A stretch of 18,555 bases of DNA from the NCBI GenBank assembly GCA_900555715.1, contig USMC01000052.1, positions 1-18,555 of the forward strand, written 5' to 3'. Positions within the stretch are counted from its first letter, which is position 1; every line of letters starts with the position of its first letter. A program made the position numbers and the translations under genes. The stretch is from an uncultured Porphyromonadaceae bacterium. GTDB lineage: Bacteria; Bacteroidota; Bacteroidia; Bacteroidales; Muribaculaceae. This document shows, piece after piece, positions 7,256 through 14,881 of this stretch. The notes under the pieces were generated by a model. It was given only the letters and a program-made list of their open reading frames with translations. It searched no databases and was not told where the DNA came from.

Positions 7256-8824
7256 ATGAACACGGGCAAAAATCTTAAATATCTTCTCTGCGGAGTCAAT
7301 GCGCTCGCTCTCGCACCCTCTATCAGTGTTCAGGCAGCCGCTCCTGCCGCCGACAACCGTCCTAATGTGCTCTTCATAGCCGTAGACGATATGAAACCAT
7401 GGCTGTCGGCGTATGGCGACACATTAGCGCATACACCCAATATGGACAGGCTTGCCGCAAGAGGAACTCTTTTCAGCAGCGCATACTGCCAGGTGGCGCT
7501 CAGCGGTCCTACACGTTCGAGTCTCCTCACAGGACTCAACCCCGACCATACCGGCGTGTGGTGGCTGCAGGCTTCGTTCAGAAAGAACAACCCCGACATC
7601 GTCACTCTGCCCCAGGCGCTGAAAAACAACGGCTATGAGACTGTCGGCGTAGGCAAAGTATATCATCCGCTCCACGACAAGACTGTCAAAGACGACCCGC
7701 AGTCGTGGAGCCTCCCTTATGTCAAGACTCCCGGACAGACCTATGCGCTTGCCAACGGTCGTGTGGCGACAGAATGCGCCGACGTGCCTGATATAACCTA
7801 CGTCGACGGAGTCATTGCCGACGAAGCCGTCAAGACTATGGCAAAACTCAGCAAGGGCGACAAACCCTTCTTCCTCGGTGTGGGATTCAAGAAGCCGCAC
7901 CTCCCCTTCTGCGCACCGAAAAAATACTGGGACATGTACGACCGCGACAAAATGCCCGTCGCAAAATTTCAGGACATGGCAGAGAACGGCTGCGAATACG
8001 CCTACCATAACTCGCTGGAGCTGAAAGGATATTCCGACATACCTCCGTTCGAAAGCTTCATAGACACCCAGCACCTCGACGAAGACACCCAGCGCCGCCT
8101 CCTGCATGCCTACTACGCCTGCATCAGCTTCACCGACGCTCAGGTGGGCAAAGTGCTCGACGCACTCGATGCCAACGGACTTGCCGACAATACCATAATC
8201 GTACTATTCGGCGATCACGGCTACCACCTCGGCGACCACGGGCTATGGAATAAGATGACAAACTTCGAGCAGGCGACACGCGTGCCGCTCATCATCTCCG
8301 CCCCCGGAATGAAAAAAGGCGTGAAGTCGGATGCCATGGTGGAATTCCTCGACATATTCCCCACCATCGCCGAGCTGACAGGCACACCGCATCCGCAGCA
8401 GCTCGACGGCACAAGCCTCGTGCCGGTGCTCCGCAACAGCAAAGCCAAGGTGAAAGACTATATCATGAGCCAGTATAGCCGCACCACCACCGAAGACTAC
8501 ACCATCAGCACCGACACCGACCTCGAAGGCAAAGCCGAATATCTCGAAAACGACATCATGGGCTACGCCATACGCGACAAGCGTTACCGCCTGGTGCAGT
8601 GGACAAAAGGCTTTAAGACCTACGACCCCTTCGACCCGTCGAAGGTACTCGCCGTAGAACTCTTCGACTATGAGAAAGACCCCGGCGAGACCCGCAACGT
8701 CGCAGGCGATCCGGCATACGCCAAAGTGGTGAAACGCCTCAGCCGTGAACTGGAAAAATACTACGCCAGGAGCTACGCCTCACCCATGTCGGCACCCATC
8801 AAAGCCTGCGCCGAACGCAAATAG
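7256..8824 (+). CDS. Type I sulfatase, iduronate-2-sulfatase-like, serine type
   Basis: This 522-residue secreted hydrolase has a signal peptide at about residues 1-28. It removes sulfate esters from a sugar, probably a glycosaminoglycan, host mucin or algal polysaccharide unit. The modification motif is S83-G-P-T-R87: a serine, so formylglycine formation requires anSME, which is encoded next door. Metal and active-site landmarks are D43-D44 (VDDMKPW), K134 and H137 (GVGKVYH), H215 (KKPHLPF) and D320-H321 (FGDHGYHLGDHG). The segments VDDMKPWLSAYGD, KPHLPF and DHGYHLGDHGLW follow the order and spacing of human iduronate-2-sulfatase, which places it in that sulfatase group. The exact sugar and position are not readable. 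No glycoside hydrolase or SusC/SusD pair is adjacent, so it is not in an obvious polysaccharide utilisation locus. Confidence 0.93.
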   Translation: MNTGKNLKYLLCGVNALALAPSISVQAAAPAADNRPNVLFIAVDDMKPWLSAYGDTLAHTPNMDRLAARGTLFSSAYCQVALSGPTRSSLLTGLNPDHTGVWWLQASFRKNNPDIVTLPQALKNNGYETVGVGKVYHPLHDKTVKDDPQSWSLPYVKTPGQTYALANGRVATECADVPDITYVDGVIADEAVKTMAKLSKGDKPFFLGVGFKKPHLPFCAPKKYWDMYDRDKMPVAKFQDMAENGCEYAYHNSLELKGYSDIPPFESFIDTQHLDEDTQRRLLHAYYACISFTDAQVGKVLDALDANGLADNTIIVLFGDHGYHLGDHGLWNKMTNFEQATRVPLIISAPGMKKGVKSDAMVEFLDIFPTIAELTGTPHPQQLDGTSLVPVLRNSKAKVKDYIMSQYSRTTTEDYTISTDTDLEGKAEYLENDIMGYAIRDKRYRLVQWTKGFKTYDPFDPSKVLAVELFDYEKDPGETRNVAGDPAYAKVVKRLSRELEKYYARSYASPMSAPIKACAERK

Positions 8825-8858
8825 CCTCACGCGCGCACAGATTCAAAACGAACTCGAT

Positions 8859-9032
8859 ATGGAAACTTCTTTTTATGTTTTCATGAGCATTGCAGGTATC
8901 ATATCCGCTATAAATATGTTTACCGCAATTGCACAAAAGAAATCAAAAGCCCGCACATTCGGTATATGGTTTAACGGATCAGCATTTGTCCTGATAATCA
9001 TTGCCTTAATAATTGCGCTTAGTAGGCATTGA
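8859..9032 (+). CDS. Small two-helix membrane protein, unknown
   Basis: This 57-residue protein has two hydrophobic segments (about residues 4-22 and 37-54) with a short basic loop AQKKSKAR between them, so it is probably a hairpin in the inner membrane. It starts 34 bp after the sulfatase stop, at the ATG in GATATGG. No separate promoter is visible, so it may be read from the sulfatase mRNA. Its reading frame continues upstream over the sulfatase end, but the hydrophobic pattern begins only at this ATG. The family is not recognised. Confidence 0.6.
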   Translation: METSFYVFMSIAGIISAINMFTAIAQKKSKARTFGIWFNGSAFVLIIIALIIALSRH

Positions 9033-9038
9033 AAATTT

Positions 9039-9064
9039 TAATTATGGCGAATTCACCATAATTA
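9039..9064. terminator. AT-rich inverted repeat between convergent genes
   Basis: A perfect 9-bp inverted repeat, TAATTATGG and CCATAATTA, has an 8-nt loop containing GAATTC. It lies between the stops of the small membrane protein (9032) and the LuxR-type gene (9077). The leftward side is followed by AAAATTTTC and the rightward side is not T-rich. It could terminate either transcript, though the low GC makes it a weak hairpin. Confidence 0.45.
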
Positions 9065-9076
9065 GAGAAGGTTCTA

Positions 9077-9838
9077 TTATTCAAGCAGACCCATCGACTT
9101 GGCTATGCGGCAGGCTTCGTGTGTATTCTTCACCTGAAGCTTGCCGATTATCTCCTGACGATGGCGGCTGACAGTGTGGATGCTGATATTCAGCTGACCG
9201 GCTATTTCAGCACTTTTCATTCCTCTATCTATCATCGCCAGAATCTGAGACTCCCGGCGACTGAGGATTGAGCCGTTCCCGGACGCTATAAGTTCCTCTT
9301 TTATACCTGTTATCGAATTGACAGCAAAACTCTTACCCTTGAAATCGACAGGTAACGGACCATAAATACAGATGGCGTATCTCACATTTTCCCCCTTCTC
9401 ATCAAATATATAAAACATCCGGTGCAGCACATCGTGAATATCTCCGTCGACAAAACGGAACCTCAGTTTCGAAATAAGATAGTACTCTGATTTCTTACTC
9501 TTAGGCAAATGCCTCAGATAATGGAAGAAACGCAGCTCGGCAATATACTTTTCCTCCTGTTCCTCCGGCGACATCAGAGAAAGAATCTTACTTTCCCAGA
9601 TTGAATTTTCCTGCTGATATTCGCCGATGTCAAGATTACGCGCGAATCCGCCGGCGATAATATGACTTTTACAGCCGGTCATATCGCTGACAACAACCAG
9701 AACATTCTCTACACGCGCCCAAAAACGCATATTAACTAAAATATCCGACAAAGTAACACCTCCGTCGGTATTGTTTTCAGAACGGAGCAGTTTATCGAGT
9801 GTTTTCCTGCTTTCTGCAAAATGGTTATTTCTTACCAT
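9077..9838 (-). CDS. LuxR/GerE-type transcriptional regulator
   Basis: This 253-residue cytosolic protein has a GerE helix-turn-helix domain at its C-terminus (about 192-252: LSRRESQILAMIDRGMKSAE, then IAGQLNISIHTVSRHRQEI). The N-terminal 190 residues look like a PAS-type sensor fold (VVVSDMTG, FRFVDGDIHDVLHRMFYIFD, VRYAICIYGPLP), a layout seen in stand-alone Bacteroidetes LuxR-type regulators. No receiver aspartate pattern is evident, so it probably senses a ligand rather than a phosphoryl group. It is divergent from the acetyltransferase gene over 63 bp filled by a symmetric promoter, so it could control both directions. The signal is unknown. Confidence 0.85.
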   Translation of the reverse strand: MVRNNHFAESRKTLDKLLRSENNTDGGVTLSDILVNMRFWARVENVLVVVSDMTGCKSHIIAGGFARNLDIGEYQQENSIWESKILSLMSPEEQEEKYIAELRFFHYLRHLPKSKKSEYYLISKLRFRFVDGDIHDVLHRMFYIFDEKGENVRYAICIYGPLPVDFKGKSFAVNSITGIKEELIASGNGSILSRRESQILAMIDRGMKSAEIAGQLNISIHTVSRHRQEIIGKLQVKNTHEACRIAKSMGLLE

Positions 9839-9899
9839 TGCCTGTTATTGTTTAGCATGTTAACTTTGCAAAGTTAATCAAACGAATGGTTATATACAA
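9838..9899. promoter_or_regulatory. Symmetric bidirectional promoter with an 18-bp palindrome
   Basis: The perfect palindrome TTAACTTTGCAAAGTTAA at 9860-9877 contains TAACTTTG on both strands (plus 9861-9868, minus 9876-9869), back to back. Each has TTG exactly 20 nt upstream (plus at 9838-9840, minus at 9897-9899). Both are therefore full Bacteroidetes promoters, one for the acetyltransferase operon and one for the LuxR-type gene. The plus-strand TTG overlaps the start codon of the LuxR-type gene. Confidence 0.75.
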
Positions 9900-9901
9900 T
9901 T

Positions 9902-10462
9902 ATGACGGAAAAAGATAAAATGCTCGCTGGCATGATATACGACGCCAACAACGACCCCGGCCTTATCACAGAGCGACTGGAATGCAAGGAGTTATGCCGC
10001 GATTACAACGAACTGCGTCCACGCGATACCGAAGCCCGCGAAGTATTGTTGCGCAAAATTCTTGGTGAGGTCAAGGATGGTCTGCTCATCGAGCAGCCGT
10101 TCTACTGCGATTATGGATATAATATCAGAGTAGGAAATAATTTCTACGCCAACTTCAATCTTGTCATCCTCGACGAAGCTCCGGTTACGTTCGGCGACAA
10201 TGTGTTCATTGCCCCCAACTGCGGGTTCTATACAGCCGGGCATCCCATCGATGCCGTGGAGCGCAACAAAGGGCTTGAATATGCCCGTCCGATTTCCGTC
10301 GGAAACAATGTATGGATCGGCGCAGGAGTCACGGTACTGCCTGGCGTCACAATCGGAGATAATTGCGTCATCGGTGCCGGTAGCGTGGTAGTGAAAGATA
10401 TCCCTCCTTATTCTCTTGCCGTAGGCAATCCCTGTAAAGTTATAAAAACAATAGAACACTGA
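9902..10462 (+). CDS. Sugar O-acetyltransferase, maltose/galactoside acetyltransferase type
   Basis: This 186-residue protein is a left-handed beta-helix (hexapeptide repeat) enzyme. The N-terminal helical region (about 4-55, KMLAGMIYDANNDPGL and ELCRDYNELRP) is typical of the Maa/LacA acetyltransferases. The catalytic histidine is His114 in YTAGHPID. The C-terminal coils read VGNNVWIGAGVTVLPGV, IGDNCVIGAGSVV and a closing YSLAVGNPCKVIK. The family transfers acetyl from acetyl-CoA to a sugar hydroxyl in the cytosol, often as detoxification of non-metabolised sugars. Length is normal. It is the first gene of an operon with the secreted DUF1349-like gene, which begins 1 bp after its stop, and it is driven by the symmetric promoter at 9838-9899. 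Confidence 0.9.
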   Translation: MTEKDKMLAGMIYDANNDPGLITERLECKELCRDYNELRPRDTEAREVLLRKILGEVKDGLLIEQPFYCDYGYNIRVGNNFYANFNLVILDEAPVTFGDNVFIAPNCGFYTAGHPIDAVERNKGLEYARPISVGNNVWIGAGVTVLPGVTIGDNCVIGAGSVVVKDIPPYSLAVGNPCKVIKTIEH

Positions 10463-10463
10463 T

Positions 10464-11126
10464 ATGGAAAAGAAAATTCTTCTTGTAGCTTTTACGATTT
10501 TGTCCGGGCTTTCTGTTTATGCACAGGCTCTCGAAAAGATGAACTGGTTCAACGAGCCTGACAGCTGGCAGATTAACGGCGGCACACTGACTATGGATGT
10601 TACCCCCAACAGCGACTACTGGCGCATATCACATTACGGCTTCACAGTCGACGACGCCCCGTTCTATTATGCCGAATATGGCGGCGAGTTCGAGGCAAAG
10701 GTAAAAATCTCAGGCGACTACAAGGTCAGGTTCGACCAGGCAGGAATGATGATACGCCTCGACCACGAGAACTATATCAAGACCGGCATAGAGTTCGTCG
10801 ACGGTAAATACAATCTGAGCACGGTAGTCACGCACAAGACTTCCGACTGGAGTGTCATTGCCCTCGACCGCCCCGTTGATTTTATATGGATCAAAGCTGT
10901 TCGCCGTCTCGATGCAGTAGAGATTTTCTATTCATTCGACGACAAGGAATACCACATGATGCGCAATGCTTGGGTAGAAGCCAATCATCCTGTGAAAATC
11001 GGTATGTTCGCAGCCTGTCCCGACGGCAATGGCTTCAAAGCGTCGTTCTCCGATTTCAAAGTTACGCACCTCCCCGACAAAGTCCGCACTGAGTGGCTGA
11101 AAAACAACGCAGCCGACGATAAATAA
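10464..11126 (+). CDS. Secreted DUF1349-like (concanavalin-type jelly-roll) protein
   Basis: This 220-residue protein has a type I signal peptide (about residues 1-20, ending VYAQ). The mature part reads as a beta-jelly-roll of the DUF1349 kind (MNWFNEPDSWQINGG, DYWRISHYGFTVDDAPF, FDQAGMMIRLDHENYIKTGI, FEAKVKISGDY, IGMFAACPDGNGFKASFSDF). Most family members are cytosolic; this one is exported. The fold suggests carbohydrate binding, but no catalytic residues can be named. Its ATG is 1 bp past the acetyltransferase stop, so the two are coupled. A hairpin with a T-tract follows at 11142-11171. Confidence 0.8.
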   Translation: MEKKILLVAFTILSGLSVYAQALEKMNWFNEPDSWQINGGTLTMDVTPNSDYWRISHYGFTVDDAPFYYAEYGGEFEAKVKISGDYKVRFDQAGMMIRLDHENYIKTGIEFVDGKYNLSTVVTHKTSDWSVIALDRPVDFIWIKAVRRLDAVEIFYSFDDKEYHMMRNAWVEANHPVKIGMFAACPDGNGFKASFSDFKVTHLPDKVRTEWLKNNAADDK

Positions 11127-11141
11127 CAAAGAGCCAGACAG

Positions 11142-11171
11142 GTAAGCTGTTTCATCCGCGGCTTACTTTTT
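11142..11171 (+). terminator. Rho-independent terminator after the DUF1349-like gene
   Basis: Stem arms GTAAGC (11142-11147) and GCTTAC (11161-11166) enclose a 13-nt loop and are followed by TTTTT. It lies 16 bp after the stop codon and overlaps the stop of the convergent acyltransferase gene. Confidence 0.6.
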
Positions 11172-12329
11172 ACTCTTGTACAGCCAATGGTTTTTGAGCC
11201 ATTCGCGGACGGGCTCGTCATAGACCTTGAGGCAGGCGTAAGCCACTGCTATTGCAGCGATAAAAATCCAGACGGCTACCCAGATGTGAGTGCTCAGCGG
11301 AGCGTCGGCATGCTCTGCTGCCCATTTCATCTGAACATAGATCATCGGATAATGAGTGATATAAAGAGGATATGAAATAGCTCCGAGGAATTTGCAAACT
11401 TTTATTGTCTTCTTTCCTTCAAGCGGGCTGCCCGCGCCTGCGCTTACAATCATCGGGAACAGCAGTATGATGGCAAGTGCGCAGTATGCGCCGTTGAACG
11501 CGTTTGGCGTGTCACCTCCGATATGCGGCCAGACAAGTATGGCAACAATTGCCAGAGAGCACCATAAAAATCCATATTTCTTCAGACGTATTCTCAAACC
11601 GAGACGATAGAGCAACAGACCTCCGAAAAATGGGAATAAAAGCCGTCCCATACCGATATAAATCTGCTGTTGTGAAAGACCGAAACCGCCTATCACCGTA
11701 TATGATGCGGCATCACGGTCGGCAAATAGTCCGAACGCATCTATATTAAAGCAGATGTCTATAGTGAAGAACGCCGATAACGCAACAAGGATTACCAGCC
11801 CGACTTTAGACAGTCTCCTGACAAAAACGGCATATAAAATATTACCTATATATTCCCAAAGCAGCGACCACTGAGCGCCATTGAGAGAATTGATTTCCTG
11901 CCAGCCGCGGATGTCCATCGACGGTGGCGTCGGGAACATCAGGCATCCCAGAACAGTAATAAGAAGGACTTTCCACCACGGAGTCTCCATCACAAGACCG
12001 AATACCGGAGCATCGCCGAAGAAGAACCAGAAAGCACCAATCAATGAGCCCATTATCACCATCGGCTGAAGACGGACAAGACGGCGCTTATAGAAATTCC
12101 ACTGCGTCATCCCCTTGCTCCACCGGTCATCGTATGCGTAGCCGATAACGAATCCGGACAAAATGAAAAAGAAATCTACCGCCAGATAACCATGATTAAA
12201 TATCTGCGAACATGGTCCATCGGAATATGTCTCAAACAGATGGAACATTACGACAATGATAGCGGCTACGCCACGTAGCCCATCGAGTATCTCATAACGT
12301 GGTTTGGAAGCAAGAAGATCAGTATTCAT
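11163..12329 (-). CDS. Acyltransferase 3 family integral membrane O-acyltransferase
   Basis: This 388-residue protein has about ten hydrophobic helices. The family signature is at the N-terminus: LDGLRGVAAIIVVMFH, with Arg19 and catalytic His30 ten residues apart, followed by FFFILSGFVIGYAY and a basic loop FYKRRLVRLQP. Such enzymes move acetyl or other acyl groups across the inner membrane onto O-antigen, capsule, exopolysaccharide or other surface glycans. The acceptor cannot be predicted; there is no glycosyltransferase cluster here. It has a -7 element on the minus strand (TAATTTTG at 12361-12368) and is divergent from an AraC-type regulator that may control it. Confidence 0.9.
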   Translation of the reverse strand: MNTDLLASKPRYEILDGLRGVAAIIVVMFHLFETYSDGPCSQIFNHGYLAVDFFFILSGFVIGYAYDDRWSKGMTQWNFYKRRLVRLQPMVIMGSLIGAFWFFFGDAPVFGLVMETPWWKVLLITVLGCLMFPTPPSMDIRGWQEINSLNGAQWSLLWEYIGNILYAVFVRRLSKVGLVILVALSAFFTIDICFNIDAFGLFADRDAASYTVIGGFGLSQQQIYIGMGRLLFPFFGGLLLYRLGLRIRLKKYGFLWCSLAIVAILVWPHIGGDTPNAFNGAYCALAIILLFPMIVSAGAGSPLEGKKTIKVCKFLGAISYPLYITHYPMIYVQMKWAAEHADAPLSTHIWVAVWIFIAAIAVAYACLKVYDEPVREWLKNHWLYKSKK

Positions 12330-12360
12330 AATTCAGAATGATTGGTATCCATAACGTCGG

Positions 12361-12368
12361 CAAAATTA
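12361..12368 (-). promoter_or_regulatory. -7 element for the acyltransferase gene
   Basis: The minus strand carries TAATTTTG, fitting TAnnTTTG, about 32 nt before the ATG at 12329. There is no clear -33 box. Confidence 0.45.
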
Positions 12369-12415
12369 CACAATATTCATTGTCGCCGATTATCCGATTT
12401 TTCAGAAGATTGCAC

Positions 12416-12423
12416 TATATTTG
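12416..12423 (+). promoter_or_regulatory. -7 element for the AraC-type gene
   Basis: TATATTTG ends 8 bp before the ATG at 12432. This is the same sequence and spacing as at 1115-1122 for the GH25 gene. The -33 region is not distinct. Confidence 0.5.
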
Positions 12424-12431
12424 CATTCTAT

Positions 12432-13280
12432 ATGAAAAACGCATTTATATACGACGATGTTGTGCTTCCTCCAAAGCAACAGATTCTTATTCATACCCAA
12501 AACGAGTGGGAACTCTCATACATAATTTGCGGTGAGGGAATGATGATTGTCGGCGACGAGAAACAACGGTTCCATGAAGGCGAAGTTGTGTTGATACCGC
12601 CTAGGTTTCCTCACGGATGGTTTTTTGATGACAGTTCTACCGATGATTCCGGCTGCATACATAACATCACCCTGATGTTTGCATCCGATCTGCCTACACG
12701 GCTTTCACATATTCTGCCGGAACTGGATCGAACGTGCAATTTACTGAATGACATCTGCACACCGAGGCGATATATTGGTAATGTTGCTGTCGAAATAGCC
12801 CGGATGCTTGAAAAGATGCGGAATCTGGACCCGGCTGAACGTCTGCCCCTCATCTTGCAATTACTGATTCGTTTAACCGAGAATGTTGAATCAGAAGAAA
12901 TCGGCAGTCCGCTGTCGAACCGGTCAATAAGGAAGATTGAAAAGTTTCGTATTTACTGCAAGTGTAATTTCTATAGACAGATCACATTGGAAGACACGGC
13001 TGACTATATGGGCATGAATAAGTCCGCTTTATGTAAATTTGTCAAAAAACACACCGGAAAAACATTCACAGAGTACATCAATTCTCTGAGACTCGAAAAA
13101 GCAGCGCTTTTACTCTCCTCTACGACGGAGCTGGCATGCGATATTGCCTACGATTGCGGCTTCACAAGCATACCGTATTTTCATCGTCTGTTTTCCCGCA
13201 AGTATGGCATATCTCCATGTAACTATCGAAAGAAATACATCACGACAACACCACCAGAAGACATCATCAGAGAGGAATAA
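12432..13280 (+). CDS. AraC-family transcriptional regulator with cupin sensor domain
   Basis: This 282-residue protein has an N-terminal cupin-like domain (about 10-65: LIHTQNEWELSYIICGEG, HEGEVVLIPPRFPHGW). This domain usually binds a small sugar or aromatic ligand. The C-terminal AraC domain has two helix-turn-helix units (about 184-208, ITLEDTADYMGMNKSALCKF, and about 232-268, ACDIAYDCGFTSIPYFHRLF). The start at 12432 is chosen because a -7 element lies 8 bp upstream; the frame is open back to 12342 but that extension crosses the promoter. It is divergent from the acyltransferase gene with 102 bp between them, the usual arrangement of a regulator and its target. The effector is unknown. 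Confidence 0.88.
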   Translation: MKNAFIYDDVVLPPKQQILIHTQNEWELSYIICGEGMMIVGDEKQRFHEGEVVLIPPRFPHGWFFDDSSTDDSGCIHNITLMFASDLPTRLSHILPELDRTCNLLNDICTPRRYIGNVAVEIARMLEKMRNLDPAERLPLILQLLIRLTENVESEEIGSPLSNRSIRKIEKFRIYCKCNFYRQITLEDTADYMGMNKSALCKFVKKHTGKTFTEYINSLRLEKAALLLSSTTELACDIAYDCGFTSIPYFHRLFSRKYGISPCNYRKKYITTTPPEDIIREE

Positions 13281-13307
13281 AACCGGCACCCAATATCACC
13301 GCCATTT

Positions 13308-13838
13308 TTAAATACTACTCGTAGGGATATATTTCTCAATATCGACAGAGGGTAGCTTGCTGCCTTTGGCGACGACCTCCGATATAAAGGCAGCTACGTC
13401 CTCTTTTGTCATTTTCTTCCTGATGAAAGCATAATAGAGAAAATCAACCGTAGTCAGGTAAGTTATCTGATGATTGGCACAATACTCCTTTATATCTTTG
13501 AGATTGCTGCTGCCGAGAACATCCTTATTGTCGCGGCAATACACCATGCAGGCACTTTCCCCTTTGCCCAAGAGTAATGAGTTACGTAGCCGCGCATACT
13601 CATACCGAGATTCTCCTTTCGGGTCAAACTTGACATTCTCAATACGTGAGGCAAAGAATTGGAGAGTGTTGTCAATCTGGGTTTTCGTCAACCTGTTTAC
13701 AGTGACTTCATCATATACCACATCAAGTATCAGATACTGATATTCCGGGAATATGTCAAGGAGAAGACTGAATTGCCCTGCCTTGACAAAATGGATAATC
13801 ACATCGGCATCAAGCACGATTTTAGTCTTCGTTGTCAT
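13308..13838 (-). CDS. PIN-domain protein, predicted RNase toxin/effector
   Basis: This 176-residue cytosolic protein is the last gene of a three-gene unit. It starts inside the protease gene (17-bp overlap). PIN landmarks are VLDADVIIHF (Asp10, Asp12), VVYDEV (Asp43, Glu44) and GKGESACMVYC (Glu94). The usual late Asp-containing strand is replaced by VLGSSNLKDIKEYC, so the fourth acidic position may be missing or supplied by Asp103, Asp106 or Asp115. PIN domains are Mg-dependent RNases, often VapC-type toxins. The unusual length (about 40 residues beyond a minimal VapC) is a helical C-terminal tail. The RNA target is unknown, and whether the protein is an active nuclease is inference. Confidence 0.8.
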   Translation of the reverse strand: MTTKTKIVLDADVIIHFVKAGQFSLLLDIFPEYQYLILDVVYDEVTVNRLTKTQIDNTLQFFASRIENVKFDPKGESRYEYARLRNSLLLGKGESACMVYCRDNKDVLGSSNLKDIKEYCANHQITYLTTVDFLYYAFIRKKMTKEDVAAFISEVVAKGSKLPSVDIEKYIPTSSI

Positions 13839-14535
13839 CTATGCCGATTTTGTGTAACAGTTCCATGTAGTGCCCTTCGGAAATTTTCTCCTCGTCGAAA
13901 AGCCTGCGGGCTTTCTCTCCGAAATCTCCAATAACGAGATTTTCGTTGCCTGATTCATATAGCGACGCGTCATAGCCATACTCTCTTGCAGTTCTCTTTA
14001 CCGGATATTCCTTGAATGCGTCTCGTTCGACACGGTCTATCAGTTTCATATCATACAAGCGATTGAGAACGGCTGAGAAAGAAACGGAAAAATAATGTCC
14101 TATGCGCAATACCGATGCCAACGACACGCGACCAGCCATCAGCTCATTGTCCGGTATCATCTGTCTCACTCCGTCCGCCGGCATAAGAAACATAAGGGCA
14201 AAAGCATCGGCGCATTGTTCCACATCGCTTTTCTTACCCTCAGCCATACAGTTGTGGGGTGTCGGATTCGGGTCTAAATACAGATGATACAGTTCATGGG
14301 CTATGGTAAAATGCTGCCGACATTTAGGATGATTGGAATTAACAAGCATAAACCGCTTGTCACCGCTTTTGAGGCTCATGCCCGAAAAATCTTTTGACAA
14401 CGGTCTGTATATGGTCAGCACGTTCAGTTTCAAGAGCAGGCTTTTGAGATTGACAGCCTCGCTGTCGCTCAATCCCGTCATCTGACGGAATTTAGAAACC
14501 TGACTTTCCACAAGATTCAACAACGACGCTTTCAT
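13822..14535 (-). CDS. ImmA/IrrE-family metallo-endopeptidase (COG2856/DUF955)
   Basis: This 237-residue cytosolic protein carries the zinc site HELYH (His80, Glu81, His84) within HFTIAHELYHLYLD. A third ligand is likely Glu106 in the conserved EQCADAFALMFLMP helix. Characterised relatives cleave XRE-type repressors (ImmA on ImmR, IrrE on DdrO) to switch on stress or excision genes. Here the partner XRE gene is immediately upstream and overlaps by 4 bp (ATGA), so that repressor is the expected substrate. The downstream PIN gene overlaps by 17 bp. The C-terminal third (about 165-237) is extra to the protease core and is not recognised; it could be a sensor or a partner-binding segment. Confidence 0.9.
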   Translation of the reverse strand: MKASLLNLVESQVSKFRQMTGLSDSEAVNLKSLLLKLNVLTIYRPLSKDFSGMSLKSGDKRFMLVNSNHPKCRQHFTIAHELYHLYLDPNPTPHNCMAEGKKSDVEQCADAFALMFLMPADGVRQMIPDNELMAGRVSLASVLRIGHYFSVSFSAVLNRLYDMKLIDRVERDAFKEYPVKRTAREYGYDASLYESGNENLVIGDFGEKARRLFDEEKISEGHYMELLHKIGIDDNED

Positions 14536-14867
14536 CTTGCCTCTATTGCCTCCATTTTAAGGTAAGACTTTACAATGTCTTTGAAACGCATAATCTCGCC
14601 CGCATCCTCAGGCGCAATCCCGTCAATACGGAACGCAGATGCAAGAATCATAGCATCCACATTCTCGTTTTCCTCAAACAATACTGTCATATCACATCCG
14701 AAGAAATCGCTTACCTTTTCCATGACATCGTAAGGCACTTCTCTGTCGCCCGATTCATAATTACTGTAAGCCGAGCGTGTGATGCCAAGAGCTTGCGCCA
14801 CCTCATCCTGAGTGTAACGTGCAGTTTCTCTTAATTTCTTTAGATTCCGTGCAATGGTCTTATCCAT
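14532..14867 (-). CDS. XRE-family helix-turn-helix regulator, predicted repressor/antitoxin
   Basis: This 111-residue protein has an N-terminal HTH (about 7-62: LKKLRETARYTQDEVAQALG, ITRSAYSNYESGDREVPYDV) and a 50-residue acidic tail (EENENVDAMILASAFRID). It is the first gene of the XRE-protease-PIN unit. Its own promoter (TAACTTTG at 14888-14895) lies between the arms of a perfect 10-bp inverted repeat, so autorepression is likely. By analogy with ImmR and DdrO, the tail or the linker may be where the neighbouring protease cuts. Confidence 0.9.
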   Translation of the reverse strand: MDKTIARNLKKLRETARYTQDEVAQALGITRSAYSNYESGDREVPYDVMEKVSDFFGCDMTVLFEENENVDAMILASAFRIDGIAPEDAGEIMRFKDIVKSYLKMEAIEAR

Positions 14868-14881
14868 ATCATGATTGTTTT

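Noticed and set aside
7168..7299. Extended N-terminus of the secreted protein before anSME
   Set aside because: It would overlap the sulfatase start and both divergent promoters and would put a second hydrophobic stretch before a good signal peptide.
12342..12431. 30-residue N-terminal extension of the AraC-type protein
   Set aside because: It crosses the -7 element at 12416-12423. The cupin domain begins after the ATG at 12432.
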